A stretch of 33,197 nucleotides of DNA from Phycisphaerae bacterium (GCA_029259995.1 JAJDEC010000287.1:1-33197); one strand, 5' to 3'; numbered from the stretch's first letter, positions 1-9,105 are shown. Notes: a model not told the origin generated them from the letters alone. Translations and numbers: made by a program.

Positions 1-208
1 GCGCGGCCAGCGCTGCATCCGTGAGTCCCCCCGAACGAACTGGCTTCGATTGAACCGGCGGTGCTGCTGCAGGCTCCGCAATCGCAGCCTGCGGCTGCGC
101 CGACGCCGATGCAGGCAGATACTTCGTGCAGATGACGTAAATACGCCAAACCAGCACGACGCTGCCGATCCCGAGGACCATCAGGACTTGCTTCTTACGC
201 TTGTCCAT
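1..208 (-). CDS. Truncated CDS (runs off left edge): short cytoplasmic N-terminus, one TM segment, Ala/Pro-rich periplasmic linker; position suggests a GspC/GspN/PilP-like inner-membrane component
   Basis: Manual minus-strand translation from ATG at 208: MDKRKKQVLMVLGIGSVVLVWRIYVICTKYLPASASAQPQAAIAEPAAAPPVQSKPVRSGGLTDAALAA...; open to the window edge; overlaps the end of the gspM-like gene. Confidence 0.7.
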   Translation of the reverse strand, partial: MDKRKKQVLMVLGIGSVVLVWRIYVICTKYLPASASAQPQAAIAEPAAAPPVQSKPVRSGGLTDAALAA

Positions 209-776
209 TCGCCCCCTCCTTCGTCGCGAGTTGCTCCGTCGCAAACGCCTCAACAGTGATGTCCGCCTTCAGAACTCGCGGCGAAGATGTCGTCACGTCC
301 GACGCAGGAAAGACGGAAAACTCGACGACGCGAGCCGGAATTCGCTGATTCCGACAGCCGTGCATGTACGTCGCAATGCGCTGGTAGTCGCCGACGACGG
401 TCACGCGAAACAACGGATACCTGGCGTTATTGGCATCGCGCGGTCGTCTCGGCTCAATCTCGACGATCTGCAATCCGGCTTTGCGCGCTTCTTCACTCAG
501 TTGTGAAACAACGAGTCCGAGTTTTGCAGAATCGCGAATCCGGGCTTCGTAATCCGCACGACGCCTGGACAGTTGTTCGAGTTCGTTCGCATCGATCACT
601 GCGGCGGGCGCCTGTTGCGCCGACTGGTTCAGTGAGTCGGCGGCCGTTTGCAGCGTTCGAATTTCGGCGCCGACGCTCGAGCCGCGCATCAATGCGTACG
701 TCGAGGCGCCGATGACAAGCGCGATCGCGAACGCACAGCCAGCCCACTCCTTGATGCCCTGGACAAATCCGTTCAT
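195..776 (-). CDS. GspM/PilO-like secretion/pilus assembly protein
   Basis: Internal start MNGFVQGIKEWAGCAFAIALVIG (776) rather than the longer ORF start; N-terminal TM, coiled-coil, ferredoxin-like C-terminal part (LFRVTVVGDYQRIATYMHGC); ATGA overlap with upstream gene at 773-776. Confidence 0.75.
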   Translation of the reverse strand: MNGFVQGIKEWAGCAFAIALVIGASTYALMRGSSVGAEIRTLQTAADSLNQSAQQAPAAVIDANELEQLSRRRADYEARIRDSAKLGLVVSQLSEEARKAGLQIVEIEPRRPRDANNARYPLFRVTVVGDYQRIATYMHGCRNQRIPARVVEFSVFPASDVTTSSPRVLKADITVEAFATEQLATKEGANGQA

Positions 777-2449
777 TTTTCCTCTTTCGCAGCAGGGGCC
801 TCGTACGCCAACGAGATTTCGACGGACAGCGTGCCTCCGAACTTGCCGCCCTCCACATCGTTCCGACTCGAATTGACCAGTCGAACCGCGCTGGCGAACG
901 GACTCCGCTCCAGCGCCGTCAAGGCAATCTCGACGGTTTCGTCGTATGACTGCCCGCTGTGTGATCGCGACACTTCGCCGTCCAGAACAATACTGAGATC
1001 CGAATCGCTGCGACGCGTCGACATGCGAGTCACGCGAATTTCCTTTGGAAGGATCTGCGACAGTTCCTTGAAGATTCCAAGCCAATTGGGCGTCTCGCGC
1101 GAGAAAGCGTCGAATCGTTCTTTCAGTGCGTTGATCGTCGCACGATCCTGTTGGCGCTGCGAATTCGCAGCCACCATGGATTGCACACGCTGCATTTCGC
1201 TTTCGACATCTCCTACGGCCTGGCCGAGATGGCCGCCGACCTGGTTGAAGAGAAACGCGATTCCAAGCGTGGCTGCCGCAATGATGGGGCCCGCCTTGGT
1301 GGTTGACCGACGAATTCTCGCGATCCGCCGACGCTTCTTTTCATCTTCCGGCAGCAGTGCCGGGAGATCGGCCAGAAACTTGGCCGCAGCGCACGCCGGA
1401 CCGAATGATTCAATGCTTAAAGTCGGATTCGATTGCGAGCAGCGTGCATGATTCGCGAGCCACGCGGTTCGATCCACATTGATCTTGAGTCGCCCGGCAA
1501 GCGATTCCGCCAATCCGGGCAGCGCCGACCCGAGGCCGACGAGTTCTATCTGGCTGACATTTCCGCCGCCCTCCGTCGTCGCGGAGAACGTGAGCCATTG
1601 CGTCAGTTGCTGCGCGAATCGCTGCAGCGGCGGTTCCAGCAGGGGAAGAAGGCTCTTTCCCTTCAGATCCTGAATACCGATGTCGGCATCGGGGGCCGGA
1701 ATGCCAACACGATCTCTCAGGGCCAGCGCCTGCTCCTCCTGGAGCTGATGAACATCGTCGCCGGCGATGATGGGCCGCATCAGGGCTTTCGTGAAGTCAT
1801 TGATGCCGACCTGCAATTCCGTTGTGAGGCAGGGTCCGGCGTCGCCCACGATGATGAGCGTCGAATAGGCTCGATCGACGTGCAGCGTCGCCGTTGCACC
1901 AGCACCATCGTCCGACCTGGCGCATACCGACAGGCGCGTCAGCGCGACGGCGGACGACGTGACGTTGATCAAATGTCGTTTTGTCTGTTGGGCGAACGCA
2001 ACCGCCGCGTCGGCGACTTCCTGTTTGACGGCCGCTGCCCGAACGGAAATCGTTTCGCCCTTTGACGCGGGTTCCAGTGAAGGTCGTATGTCGACGACCG
2101 CGTCCGACATCGGGAAATGCAGCTGCTGCGAGAGCTTGAGCCGCACGGCCTCGTTCAATGCCCGGCCTTCAAGATTGGGCATTTCAAAATAATGGCAGGC
2201 AACATCCCCGCCGCCCACGATGACAATCATCTCGGCGCCGCGCCAATCCAGTCGTTCCTGGACTGCGTCGGCCGCCGCATCGAGCGCGAGTTGATCGAGC
2301 AACGAAGATGTTTCAGAATTGGGGTCGTTTGGAGCGATCTCGATCGCGTCAACGCACTCGACCGCCTGATCGCCGGATTGAATGACAAAATTCAATCGCA
2401 GGGATTCGGGGCGGGCTTCGACGATGATGAACTGGCGATCCTTCGACAT
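773..2449 (-). CDS. GspL-like protein: PilM (actin-like)-like N-terminus fused to PilN-like C-terminus
   Basis: 558 aa; N-terminal ATPase-fold-like region, single TM (AGPIIAAATLGIAFLFNQVGG), then PilN-type region (LPKEIRVTRM...DLSIVLDGEV). Confidence 0.7.
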   Translation of the reverse strand: MSKDRQFIIVEARPESLRLNFVIQSGDQAVECVDAIEIAPNDPNSETSSLLDQLALDAAADAVQERLDWRGAEMIVIVGGGDVACHYFEMPNLEGRALNEAVRLKLSQQLHFPMSDAVVDIRPSLEPASKGETISVRAAAVKQEVADAAVAFAQQTKRHLINVTSSAVALTRLSVCARSDDGAGATATLHVDRAYSTLIIVGDAGPCLTTELQVGINDFTKALMRPIIAGDDVHQLQEEQALALRDRVGIPAPDADIGIQDLKGKSLLPLLEPPLQRFAQQLTQWLTFSATTEGGGNVSQIELVGLGSALPGLAESLAGRLKINVDRTAWLANHARCSQSNPTLSIESFGPACAAAKFLADLPALLPEDEKKRRRIARIRRSTTKAGPIIAAATLGIAFLFNQVGGHLGQAVGDVESEMQRVQSMVAANSQRQQDRATINALKERFDAFSRETPNWLGIFKELSQILPKEIRVTRMSTRRSDSDLSIVLDGEVSRSHSGQSYDETVEIALTALERSPFASAVRLVNSSRNDVEGGKFGGTLSVEISLAYEAPAAKEEK

Positions 2450-2521
2450 CCATGTCTCCGAAACGCGTCTCTCGACACGAGGACTCTGCTGACTTTCGCT
2501 GATCGATGGCGTTCGTCGACG

Positions 2522-2953
2522 CTACTCCGCTCGAACCTCGACGATGCGCCGGAATCCCGACCAGGGGGCAGTCCCGACATCCGGCCGTCCCGCCGCCTGA
2601 TACAAGGGCGGACTCACACTGGACTGCGTCACGGCGACGCGTCCTGTTGAAAGTGCGGGATCGTCCGCCGGGTTCCCGTTGTCTGATATCGTTCCAATGG
2701 CCCCGTCACTATCGAAATCATTTGCGGGCGATGCATTCAGTTCGCGTAAAGCCATCTCAATGCCGCTTTCAGCGGCATAAAATGCGCTGGTTCCGTAGAA
2801 ATGCGACAGGGCGCTGAGCGATGTCGATGCTGACAACTGAAACAACCACAGCGCGTATGAGCCGATAACCAGGAGTGCGGCAACAAACGCGATGATCGCA
2901 ACGCCTCTCCGCCTTGTTGGATGGTTCCTTGATGGGGGCTGTTTACGGGTCAC
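2522..2953 (-). CDS. Minor pseudopilin, GspK/PilX-like (short)
   Basis: 143 aa; RRG|VAIIAFVAALLVIGSYALW with no Glu at +5, followed by AAESGIEMALRELN typical of GspK/PilX. Confidence 0.7.
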   Translation of the reverse strand: MTRKQPPSRNHPTRRRGVAIIAFVAALLVIGSYALWLFQLSASTSLSALSHFYGTSAFYAAESGIEMALRELNASPANDFDSDGAIGTISDNGNPADDPALSTGRVAVTQSSVSPPLYQAAGRPDVGTAPWSGFRRIVEVRAE

Positions 2954-3596
2954 TCATCACCTCGTCCATGAACGATCGAAGGTAGATCGACGTTCGAATC
3001 CCCAGTGCCTCTGTACCTCGGGCCAGATCGATTTCGACGGTTATCCGCCTGACGTCCGCGCGATCCGATGCCGAAAGCGGCAGCGTGCCGAGTGTCCCGG
3101 CAGTGCGGTCAGAATAAGTGAACGTCAGCCCTGTTGCGTCACGCAGCAATGGATGCCAACTCACCGTCGTGTCGTTCGACATCTCAATCGTCGATCCGTT
3201 GAGCCGGAATCCGTAGACATCGAATCGCAGTATCGAATCATCCGCCTCAAGAATCTGGGCATTGCCGTTCAAACACGGAGTCGCCGCCAATGGACACTCA
3301 TCCTGTGGTATCTCCCGAATGGTGCGAATCATGGTTTCGAGGGCCGCCCCCGCCGTGTCCACAAGTTCGGAACGCGCCGCCGTCTCCGCCCGAAATCGTG
3401 ACGCATTGAGTATCATCATTGCAGCCATGCCGCTGATAATCGCGCCGACGGCGATCGACACGACTAGCTCGATCAACGTAAACCCACGCCGGCTCGCGGC
3501 AGATCGCAAACGACTCGATAACGCCGATGAGGACGCACGCCGATACACGCCATGTGCGGGTCTGGATGGGCGGATGTCCGCAGTCACGATTGTCAT
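2943..3596 (-). CDS. Minor pseudopilin, GspJ/PilW-like
   Basis: 217 aa; prepilin motif RRG|FTLIELVVSIAVGAIISGM. Confidence 0.85.
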   Translation of the reverse strand: MTIVTADIRPSRPAHGVYRRASSSALSSRLRSAASRRGFTLIELVVSIAVGAIISGMAAMMILNASRFRAETAARSELVDTAGAALETMIRTIREIPQDECPLAATPCLNGNAQILEADDSILRFDVYGFRLNGSTIEMSNDTTVSWHPLLRDATGLTFTYSDRTAGTLGTLPLSASDRADVRRITVEIDLARGTEALGIRTSIYLRSFMDEVMSDP

Positions 3597-3616
3597 TGTC
3601 CCCCGAATGCACGGCG

Positions 3617-4054
3617 TCAGAAATCTGCAAAGACGCGTTCGATTTCAATGTCTGTCTGGTTTCCGATGACTTTCACTTTGACGAGCTTGTATCCCTGATC
3701 ACTGCCCGCCGGATTCAAGCCTGCGTCCACGAAAGACACACTGACTTCGCGCGAGAATGTCGTGAATCCCGAAATCGGCGATTCGTTCGGAAAATTTGAT
3801 GTCGTGACGGCGCTGTATCCATCCGTGCCCCGATATCGACGAGCGACGATTTCTTCCATTCGCTCGATCGCCAGCATGGACGCGATGGACTGCTGATAAG
3901 GTCGGATCGACTGATGTGACGCTTCGCCGTAGGCCGTCAACAACGTGGGCAGCGCAACAGACAGGATGATAATTGCCGCGACAGTCTCGATAATCGTCGC
4001 GGAGCGACGCCGAGTGCCGCGAATCAGAATCTTGTTAGCCGTCCTCATTCTCAT
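3617..4054 (-). CDS. Minor pseudopilin, GspI/PilV-like
   Basis: 145 aa; RRRS|ATIIETVAAIIILSVALP; position between GspH- and GspJ-like genes. Confidence 0.75.
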   Translation of the reverse strand: MRMRTANKILIRGTRRRSATIIETVAAIIILSVALPTLLTAYGEASHQSIRPYQQSIASMLAIERMEEIVARRYRGTDGYSAVTTSNFPNESPISGFTTFSREVSVSFVDAGLNPAGSDQGYKLVKVKVIGNQTDIEIERVFADF

Positions 4055-4057
4055 TGT

Positions 4058-4681
4058 TCAGAGCGCCAACTGTTCGACCATGCCGCCGACGGGATGCACG
4101 CGAACGGCCAGTCCGTTTGTCAGCTGCACTTCTCCATAACTCGTCAGAGCACCGCCGCTCGCGTCATAGGGGATGCCGAAGCTGTCGAATTCGATCTCAC
4201 TTGTGCTGTTGATCGAGACACCTGTGATCGACACGCCCGCAAAGGGCCCTGACCCGAAAACGACGGCCGACGTCGATTGATCCATCGGATGTGCGACGCC
4301 GACACGATTGGCCTTGCCGGGATTGTCTACATCCTCGATATAGAGCGTGTATTGATTGCCGCCGGAATCGATATCGACCCAGGTTCGCCGTCCGGACGCG
4401 AGCGCAAGGCGCTGCATGTATCGAATGTCGCCGGCCAGTCTCGCTCCGGCGGCGCTCGATCGCATTTCGCCGATGTACTGCAACGTCGGACCGCCGACGA
4501 ACACGGCCATGATGCCCAGAATGGAAATAACCGTCACCAACTCGATCAGCGTATATGCGGACCGCGTTGGCGACGGGTGCTTCGCGTACATGATGGTGTT
4601 CTGGATCGGTTTCGCCGCACGATGCGATCGTCGAGGCCGCGTCGCAAACATCGATCGCGTCATCGAATCGCCCCGGATCAC
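4058..4681 (-). CDS. Minor pseudopilin, GspH/FimT-like
   Basis: RSA|YTLIELVTVISILGIMAVFVGGPTL; actual start may be the internal Met at ~4591 (MYAKHPSPTRSAYTLIEL). Confidence 0.8.
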   Translation of the reverse strand: MIRGDSMTRSMFATRPRRSHRAAKPIQNTIMYAKHPSPTRSAYTLIELVTVISILGIMAVFVGGPTLQYIGEMRSSAAGARLAGDIRYMQRLALASGRRTWVDIDSGGNQYTLYIEDVDNPGKANRVGVAHPMDQSTSAVVFGSGPFAGVSITGVSINSTSEIEFDSFGIPYDASGGALTSYGEVQLTNGLAVRVHPVGGMVEQLAL

Positions 4682-4697
4682 GACCTAAGTTGAAATG

Positions 4698-4777
4698 CAG
4701 AATGATTCATTGAATGTGGCACAGGCCTCCGGCCTGTGGCGAACCGGCGAGTCGCCGGTTCCACAGAATGATTCATT
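4698..4777. repeat. Intergenic repeat element: two hairpins flanked by 14-bp direct repeats CAGAATGATTCATT
   Basis: Direct repeats 4698-4711 and 4764-4777; hairpin CACAGGCC-TCC-GGCCTGTG (4720-4738); hairpin GAACCGGCGA-G-TCGCCGGTTC (4741-4761). Confidence 0.85.
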
Positions 4778-4789
4778 CGTCCAACCCAC

Positions 4790-5221
4790 TTAGTATGCGT
4801 TCTCGCCGGCCGTGTTCGAGTTCGGCCAGATCTCGCCGGTCGCCACGTTGTATGACCAGCCGCCGGTTGTGCCCGTAACAGTGCCTTTCGACGTACCGGC
4901 AACAAGGTTGTTGCCCGTGCCGTCCGTGTCGTAAGGATTGTCCGGCACGCCGCCGTTCATAACGGAGTTGGCCGTCCCGAGAATCGTAATGCTCGGATAG
5001 GCGGCGTTGCCGCCCCCTGCCGGCGTTGCGGCGAACGCGTAGTAGTTCGCGACACCTGCCCGCAGCGCGCCCAGTGCGCCTTTACAGGCGGCCGAACGAG
5101 CATCGGCTCGATAGTCGAGGTAAACAGGCAGCGCGACCGCCGACAGAATACCGAGGATGACGATGACGGTGACCAGTTCGATCAACGTAAAGCCGCGTCG
5201 TTGTTGATTTCGATTTCGCAT
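4790..5221 (-). CDS. gspG: Major pseudopilin, GspG-like
   Basis: 143 aa; QQRRG|FTLIELVTVIVILGILSAVALPVYLDYRADAR; AGGAG ribosome-binding site upstream of the start. Confidence 0.85.
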   Translation of the reverse strand: MRNRNQQRRGFTLIELVTVIVILGILSAVALPVYLDYRADARSAACKGALGALRAGVANYYAFAATPAGGGNAAYPSITILGTANSVMNGGVPDNPYDTDGTGNNLVAGTSKGTVTGTTGGWSYNVATGEIWPNSNTAGENAY

Positions 5222-5290
5222 TTTCTGAAAACTCCTGTCGAAACACTCTTTCCCAAGAGAACGAATTTACTCACTTCAAGACATGCGCTT

Positions 5291-6514
5291 CTACGCAGTC
5301 CCGACTAGCTTCAGCAATTTCCACATCGGCATAAAGATGGCGAGGGCAAAGAAAAGAACGACGGCCGCGAGACTTACGACCATTATCGGCTCTACCAGCG
5401 TCGACATCATCTTGATGCTGCGCTGTGTCTGTTGCGCGTAGTACTTTCGGAGATAGTCGAATATCTGATCAGTGCGACCGGACTGTTCACCGATGGCGAG
5501 CATGCGCTTGACCAGGGGCGTCAGCCATCGGGTCCGGGAAAATGCATCCGTCAGAGATCGCCCGCCTTCGACGGCGCGCAGCATGCCGCGTACGTCGCTC
5601 CGCAGCGCTTCGTTGGTCATGCTGTCCGACGTCACACGCAACGCGTTCGTGATCGGAAGCGCTGCCCGGATCAGGAGATCGAGCAGCTCGATGAATCGGA
5701 CCATGTAGACACCGATCAGGAGATTGCCGAAGACCGGTAATCGAAGAAACTGCATATCGAGCCATGCGCGAACGGAACGGAAACTCAGTACGTGCCGCAT
5801 GGCGAAATAGGCACCCGTAAGTCCAATCGCGATGAGGATGTAGTGATTGATGATGGCGTCGCTGGTCCCGAGAAGGATCTTCGTCGGTAACGGAAGTTCG
5901 CTGTCGAATTTCGCGAAGAGTTCCTTGAATTGGGGCACAACGAACACAAGCAGAACGGCCGTCGCGAGCACCAACGTGATCACGACAAGCAGTGGATACG
6001 TCAGGGCCGATTTGATCTGGCTTCTGGTTTCGTTTTCCTGTTCGATATAACCCGCGAGGGAATTCATGACCTCCGGGACTTTTCCGGCGGATTCGCCCGC
6101 TGCAAGTGTCTTGGCGTAGATCTCCGGAAACATCTCCGGTTCCGCGTCGACGGCGTCCGCCAGTGTCCGACCACCTTCGATTCGACCGACGATACGGCCG
6201 ATTGCGGCGCGAAGAGGAGGAAATCCAGTCTGTTCGCCGACGGCCCGAAGTCCCGCAATGATCGGTATGCCGCTCTCCGCGACGGCCGCCATCTGGTGCG
6301 TAAAGTCGAGCAACGCGCGGCGCATCGCCTTTCCGCCCTTTGTCTTGCGAATCCGGGACGCCTTCCCCGCACCAGCCTTGGCGGGCGTGACGCGGATCGG
6401 CGTGCCGCCGCGGCTTTCAATCTTGGAAAACACGGCGCGCTCGTTGGCTGCGTCAAACGTTTCTTTGACACGTTTTCCGTTCGATGTCGCAAACTCTACA
6501 TGGAAAGTCGGCAC
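5291..6514 (-). CDS. gspF: Type II secretion / type IV pilus inner-membrane platform protein GspF/PilC
   Basis: 407 aa; GspF-type repeats (FTHQMAAVAESGIPIIAGLRAVGEQ; RFIELLDLLIRAALPITNALRV), C-terminal TM; downstream of gspE. Confidence 0.92.
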   Translation of the reverse strand: MPTFHVEFATSNGKRVKETFDAANERAVFSKIESRGGTPIRVTPAKAGAGKASRIRKTKGGKAMRRALLDFTHQMAAVAESGIPIIAGLRAVGEQTGFPPLRAAIGRIVGRIEGGRTLADAVDAEPEMFPEIYAKTLAAGESAGKVPEVMNSLAGYIEQENETRSQIKSALTYPLLVVITLVLATAVLLVFVVPQFKELFAKFDSELPLPTKILLGTSDAIINHYILIAIGLTGAYFAMRHVLSFRSVRAWLDMQFLRLPVFGNLLIGVYMVRFIELLDLLIRAALPITNALRVTSDSMTNEALRSDVRGMLRAVEGGRSLTDAFSRTRWLTPLVKRMLAIGEQSGRTDQIFDYLRKYYAQQTQRSIKMMSTLVEPIMVVSLAAVVLFFALAIFMPMWKLLKLVGTA

Positions 6515-6532
6515 GAATGCACTCCTCGATCG

Positions 6533-8200
6533 CTAGCATCGGCCCGCGATACGAACGATCTCTTCGACCGTTGTCAGTCCCTGGCGAATCTTGTTGACGC
6601 CGTCGTCGGCGAGAAATCGCATGCCCCGCTCCTTCGCAGCCGCACGAACGACTTCTGTCGGTTCACCGCGAACGATGAGTTCTCCATATTGGTCATTCAT
6701 CTCGAAAAGCTCGTACACGCCGATTCGCCCGACGTATCCGGTGCCAATACACCGGCGGCAGCCCTTGCCCTTCATCGGCTCGAAATCCAGCGCGTCGGGC
6801 TCGAGTCCGAGTGCCCGCAGATAATGCGCCGGCGGTGTATCCGGCGCCTGACACTCCGGACAAACCCGGCGACAAAGTCGCTGTGCCAGAACAGCAAGCA
6901 GGGACGACGAGATCAGATACTCCGCCACGCCGAGATCGCGGAATCGCGCGATCGCGCTGATGGAGTCGTTCGTGTGGACGGTACTCAGGAGCAAATGCCC
7001 CGTCAGCGCCGCCTGGACAGAGATTTGCGCCGTTTCGCGATCGCGGATTTCGCCGACCATGATGACGTCGGGATCCTGTCGCAACATCGATCGCAGGCCC
7101 GTCGCAAACGTGAGATTCGCTTCCGGATTGACCTGAACCTGGCGAATCGCGCTGGTGCGATACTCAACGGGATCTTCAATCGCGATGATATTCTTCTGCG
7201 GCGACGCGATGACCTTCATCGCGCCATACAAAGTTGTCGACTTCCCCGAGCCCGTTGGGCCCGAGACGAGAATCATCCCGTGTGCATTCGTGACGAGTCG
7301 CTGGAATCGCTCCAGAATCGCCTTGTCCATCCCCAATTCGCCAAGCGATATGGCTTCCGATTCGTTGCGAAGGATTCGAATGACGACGGCCTCGCCGAAA
7401 ATCGACGGAAGGATTGCAATTCGCAGAATGACTTCGGAGGAATCGCATATATGACTGATGGCCCCGTCCTGCGGCGCCCGCGATTGCGAGATGTCCAATC
7501 GGGCCAGCACCTTGATACGTGATACGAGGGCCCGATGCATACCCAGCGGCGGCGCGGCGATCTCGCGGAGGACGCCGTCCACACGAATACGCACGCGAAG
7601 CATCGACTCCGTCGGTTCAATGTGGATGTCCGACGCGCCCTGGCGAATCGACTCGTCGATCAAGTCATTGACGAGTCGGATGACCGGCTGCGATTCGTCG
7701 TCGACCTCTTCGTCGAAAGTGACTTCCATCAGTTGATCAGCGAGCGATGACGACTGGAGGTACTTGCTGGCGCCATAGGCGCGCTCGATCAGGCCGAGGA
7801 TGTCCTTGCGATTGCCGAGGACAACGTCGACTTCCTTCTTCGTCAGACGGCGAGCCTGGTCCACACCCGTGAGATCATTCGGATCCTCCATCACGAGCGT
7901 GATGAGATCGTCGAAATCAAACAACGGAAACATGATGTGACGACGCGCGAGATCCTCGGGAATGATCTCCGCGTTGTCGACCCGCGGAATGAAGTCGGAG
8001 ATATCGCAGAATGACATGCCGAGACGAAGCCCCTCGAGCGAGTGAAGCTGGCTGTCAGTCAGGACGCGCTTCGTTCGCAGGATGGTTCTAAGGTCCGTAT
8101 CCTGCTCAACGGCCAGCGACTCGAACTCCGCAAGACGCTTCGGCTCGATAATTTTCGCTTTTAGTATTTGATCGCGCAAGATGGCGGAGGGATCAAACAT
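6533..8200 (-). CDS. gspE: Type II secretion / type IV pilus assembly ATPase GspE/PilB
   Basis: 555 aa; Walker A GPTGSGKSTTLYG, Walker B region IMVGEIRDRETA, tetracysteine CRRVCPECQ...CRRCIGTGYVGRIGVYEL. Confidence 0.95.
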   Translation of the reverse strand: MFDPSAILRDQILKAKIIEPKRLAEFESLAVEQDTDLRTILRTKRVLTDSQLHSLEGLRLGMSFCDISDFIPRVDNAEIIPEDLARRHIMFPLFDFDDLITLVMEDPNDLTGVDQARRLTKKEVDVVLGNRKDILGLIERAYGASKYLQSSSLADQLMEVTFDEEVDDESQPVIRLVNDLIDESIRQGASDIHIEPTESMLRVRIRVDGVLREIAAPPLGMHRALVSRIKVLARLDISQSRAPQDGAISHICDSSEVILRIAILPSIFGEAVVIRILRNESEAISLGELGMDKAILERFQRLVTNAHGMILVSGPTGSGKSTTLYGAMKVIASPQKNIIAIEDPVEYRTSAIRQVQVNPEANLTFATGLRSMLRQDPDVIMVGEIRDRETAQISVQAALTGHLLLSTVHTNDSISAIARFRDLGVAEYLISSSLLAVLAQRLCRRVCPECQAPDTPPAHYLRALGLEPDALDFEPMKGKGCRRCIGTGYVGRIGVYELFEMNDQYGELIVRGEPTEVVRAAAKERGMRFLADDGVNKIRQGLTTVEEIVRIAGRC

Positions 8201-8645
8201 CGGACGGATCCCCCACGGCGACAGCTTCGCGATCCGACTCGGCAGCAGTGCCGGTCACGACAGAGTTGGCGACCTCGATCAGCCGCTTCTCATCGGCGCC
8301 GTTGGCGTCTACGAATTGCAGCCCGATCAGATATGTCGGCTTGTGATCGATCATTTCACAACGACGGGCAATCGCGCGAACCCGAATGACCTCGCTGGCC
8401 ACGCCGGCCACTTGCGAACCCGCCATCACGTGAACGATGACTTTCATTCGTTTGGGGACGAAGATCCCGCACTGAATCCCCAGTCCGCCGCCACTCACGT
8501 CCGTGACGGCGAGTCCCGACTGCGCATCGGGAACGGCAAGCCGGTATTGTTCGGCATGGTCCGCGTGCGGCTCGATTCGGGCCTCAATCGAGACTTCGTG
8601 CCTGACATATTGGCGCGCATGTGTGGCGTCTTGATTCGTGGTCAT
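8193..8645 (-). CDS. PilZ-domain c-di-GMP-binding protein
   Basis: Start MTTNQDATHARQYVRHEV at 8645; RxxxR (RQYVR) and D/NxSxxG (DVSGGG) motifs; overlaps gspE start at 8193-8200. Confidence 0.8.
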   Translation of the reverse strand: MTTNQDATHARQYVRHEVSIEARIEPHADHAEQYRLAVPDAQSGLAVTDVSGGGLGIQCGIFVPKRMKVIVHVMAGSQVAGVASEVIRVRAIARRCEMIDHKPTYLIGLQFVDANGADEKRLIEVANSVVTGTAAESDREAVAVGDPSDV

Positions 8646-8932
8646 ACTGTGGAATTCATCGGGTTCTTGCTCGTGACCATGAAGACATGCGTCAAATAAC
8701 GAATCCCCCGATCCGACGAATCTCGCAAAATCACTGGATTCTCGGGCCACTTGACGACCGATATCAGGGCGGCAGGTCGCGCAATCGAGCATTCACACGG
8801 AATAACAGTCGCCGCATCGAGCGGGATCCGGAACGCCTCCGCGAAAGGGAACGCTGAGAATGTCAATTCGCCCACAGCGAAATCGACGCATCGGGTCCGC
8901 GGATGGGGCGGACATCTGGACGATTTTGGCAC
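8642..8932 (-). CDS. Small hypothetical protein, translationally coupled to the PilZ gene (start uncertain)
   Basis: Up to 96 aa, GTG start at 8932; stop forms an ATGA overlap (8642-8645) with the PilZ start; better third-position GC than the competing N-terminal extension of the PilZ ORF. Confidence 0.45.
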   Translation of the reverse strand: MPKSSRCPPHPRTRCVDFAVGELTFSAFPFAEAFRIPLDAATVIPCECSIARPAALISVVKWPENPVILRDSSDRGIRYLTHVFMVTSKNPMNSTV

Positions 8933-9105
8933 AATCGTGTAAACATGAGCATGTTGAGGCGATGGTTGGTACGACGGCAGGTGCCTGGTTTGCGTTCAGG
9001 ACATATATCGTGCCAATTCCTATCTAGTGTGCAGGGCCTTACTGGATTCTCGGAATACTAAAGTCAGGGCGCTGGTGCCCATCAGTTCGCAGACGGCGGA
9101 TCGAA

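Noticed and set aside
5930-7522. 530-aa plus-strand ORF antisense to gspF/gspE
   Set aside because: Arg/His-rich low-complexity-like translation, opposite to two well-supported genes; typical shadow ORF in GC-rich DNA.
8646-8792. N-terminal extension of the PilZ ORF (MLDCATCRPDIGRQVARESS...)
   Set aside because: Lower third-position GC than the alternative frame, and the PilZ domain begins soon after the Met at 8645.
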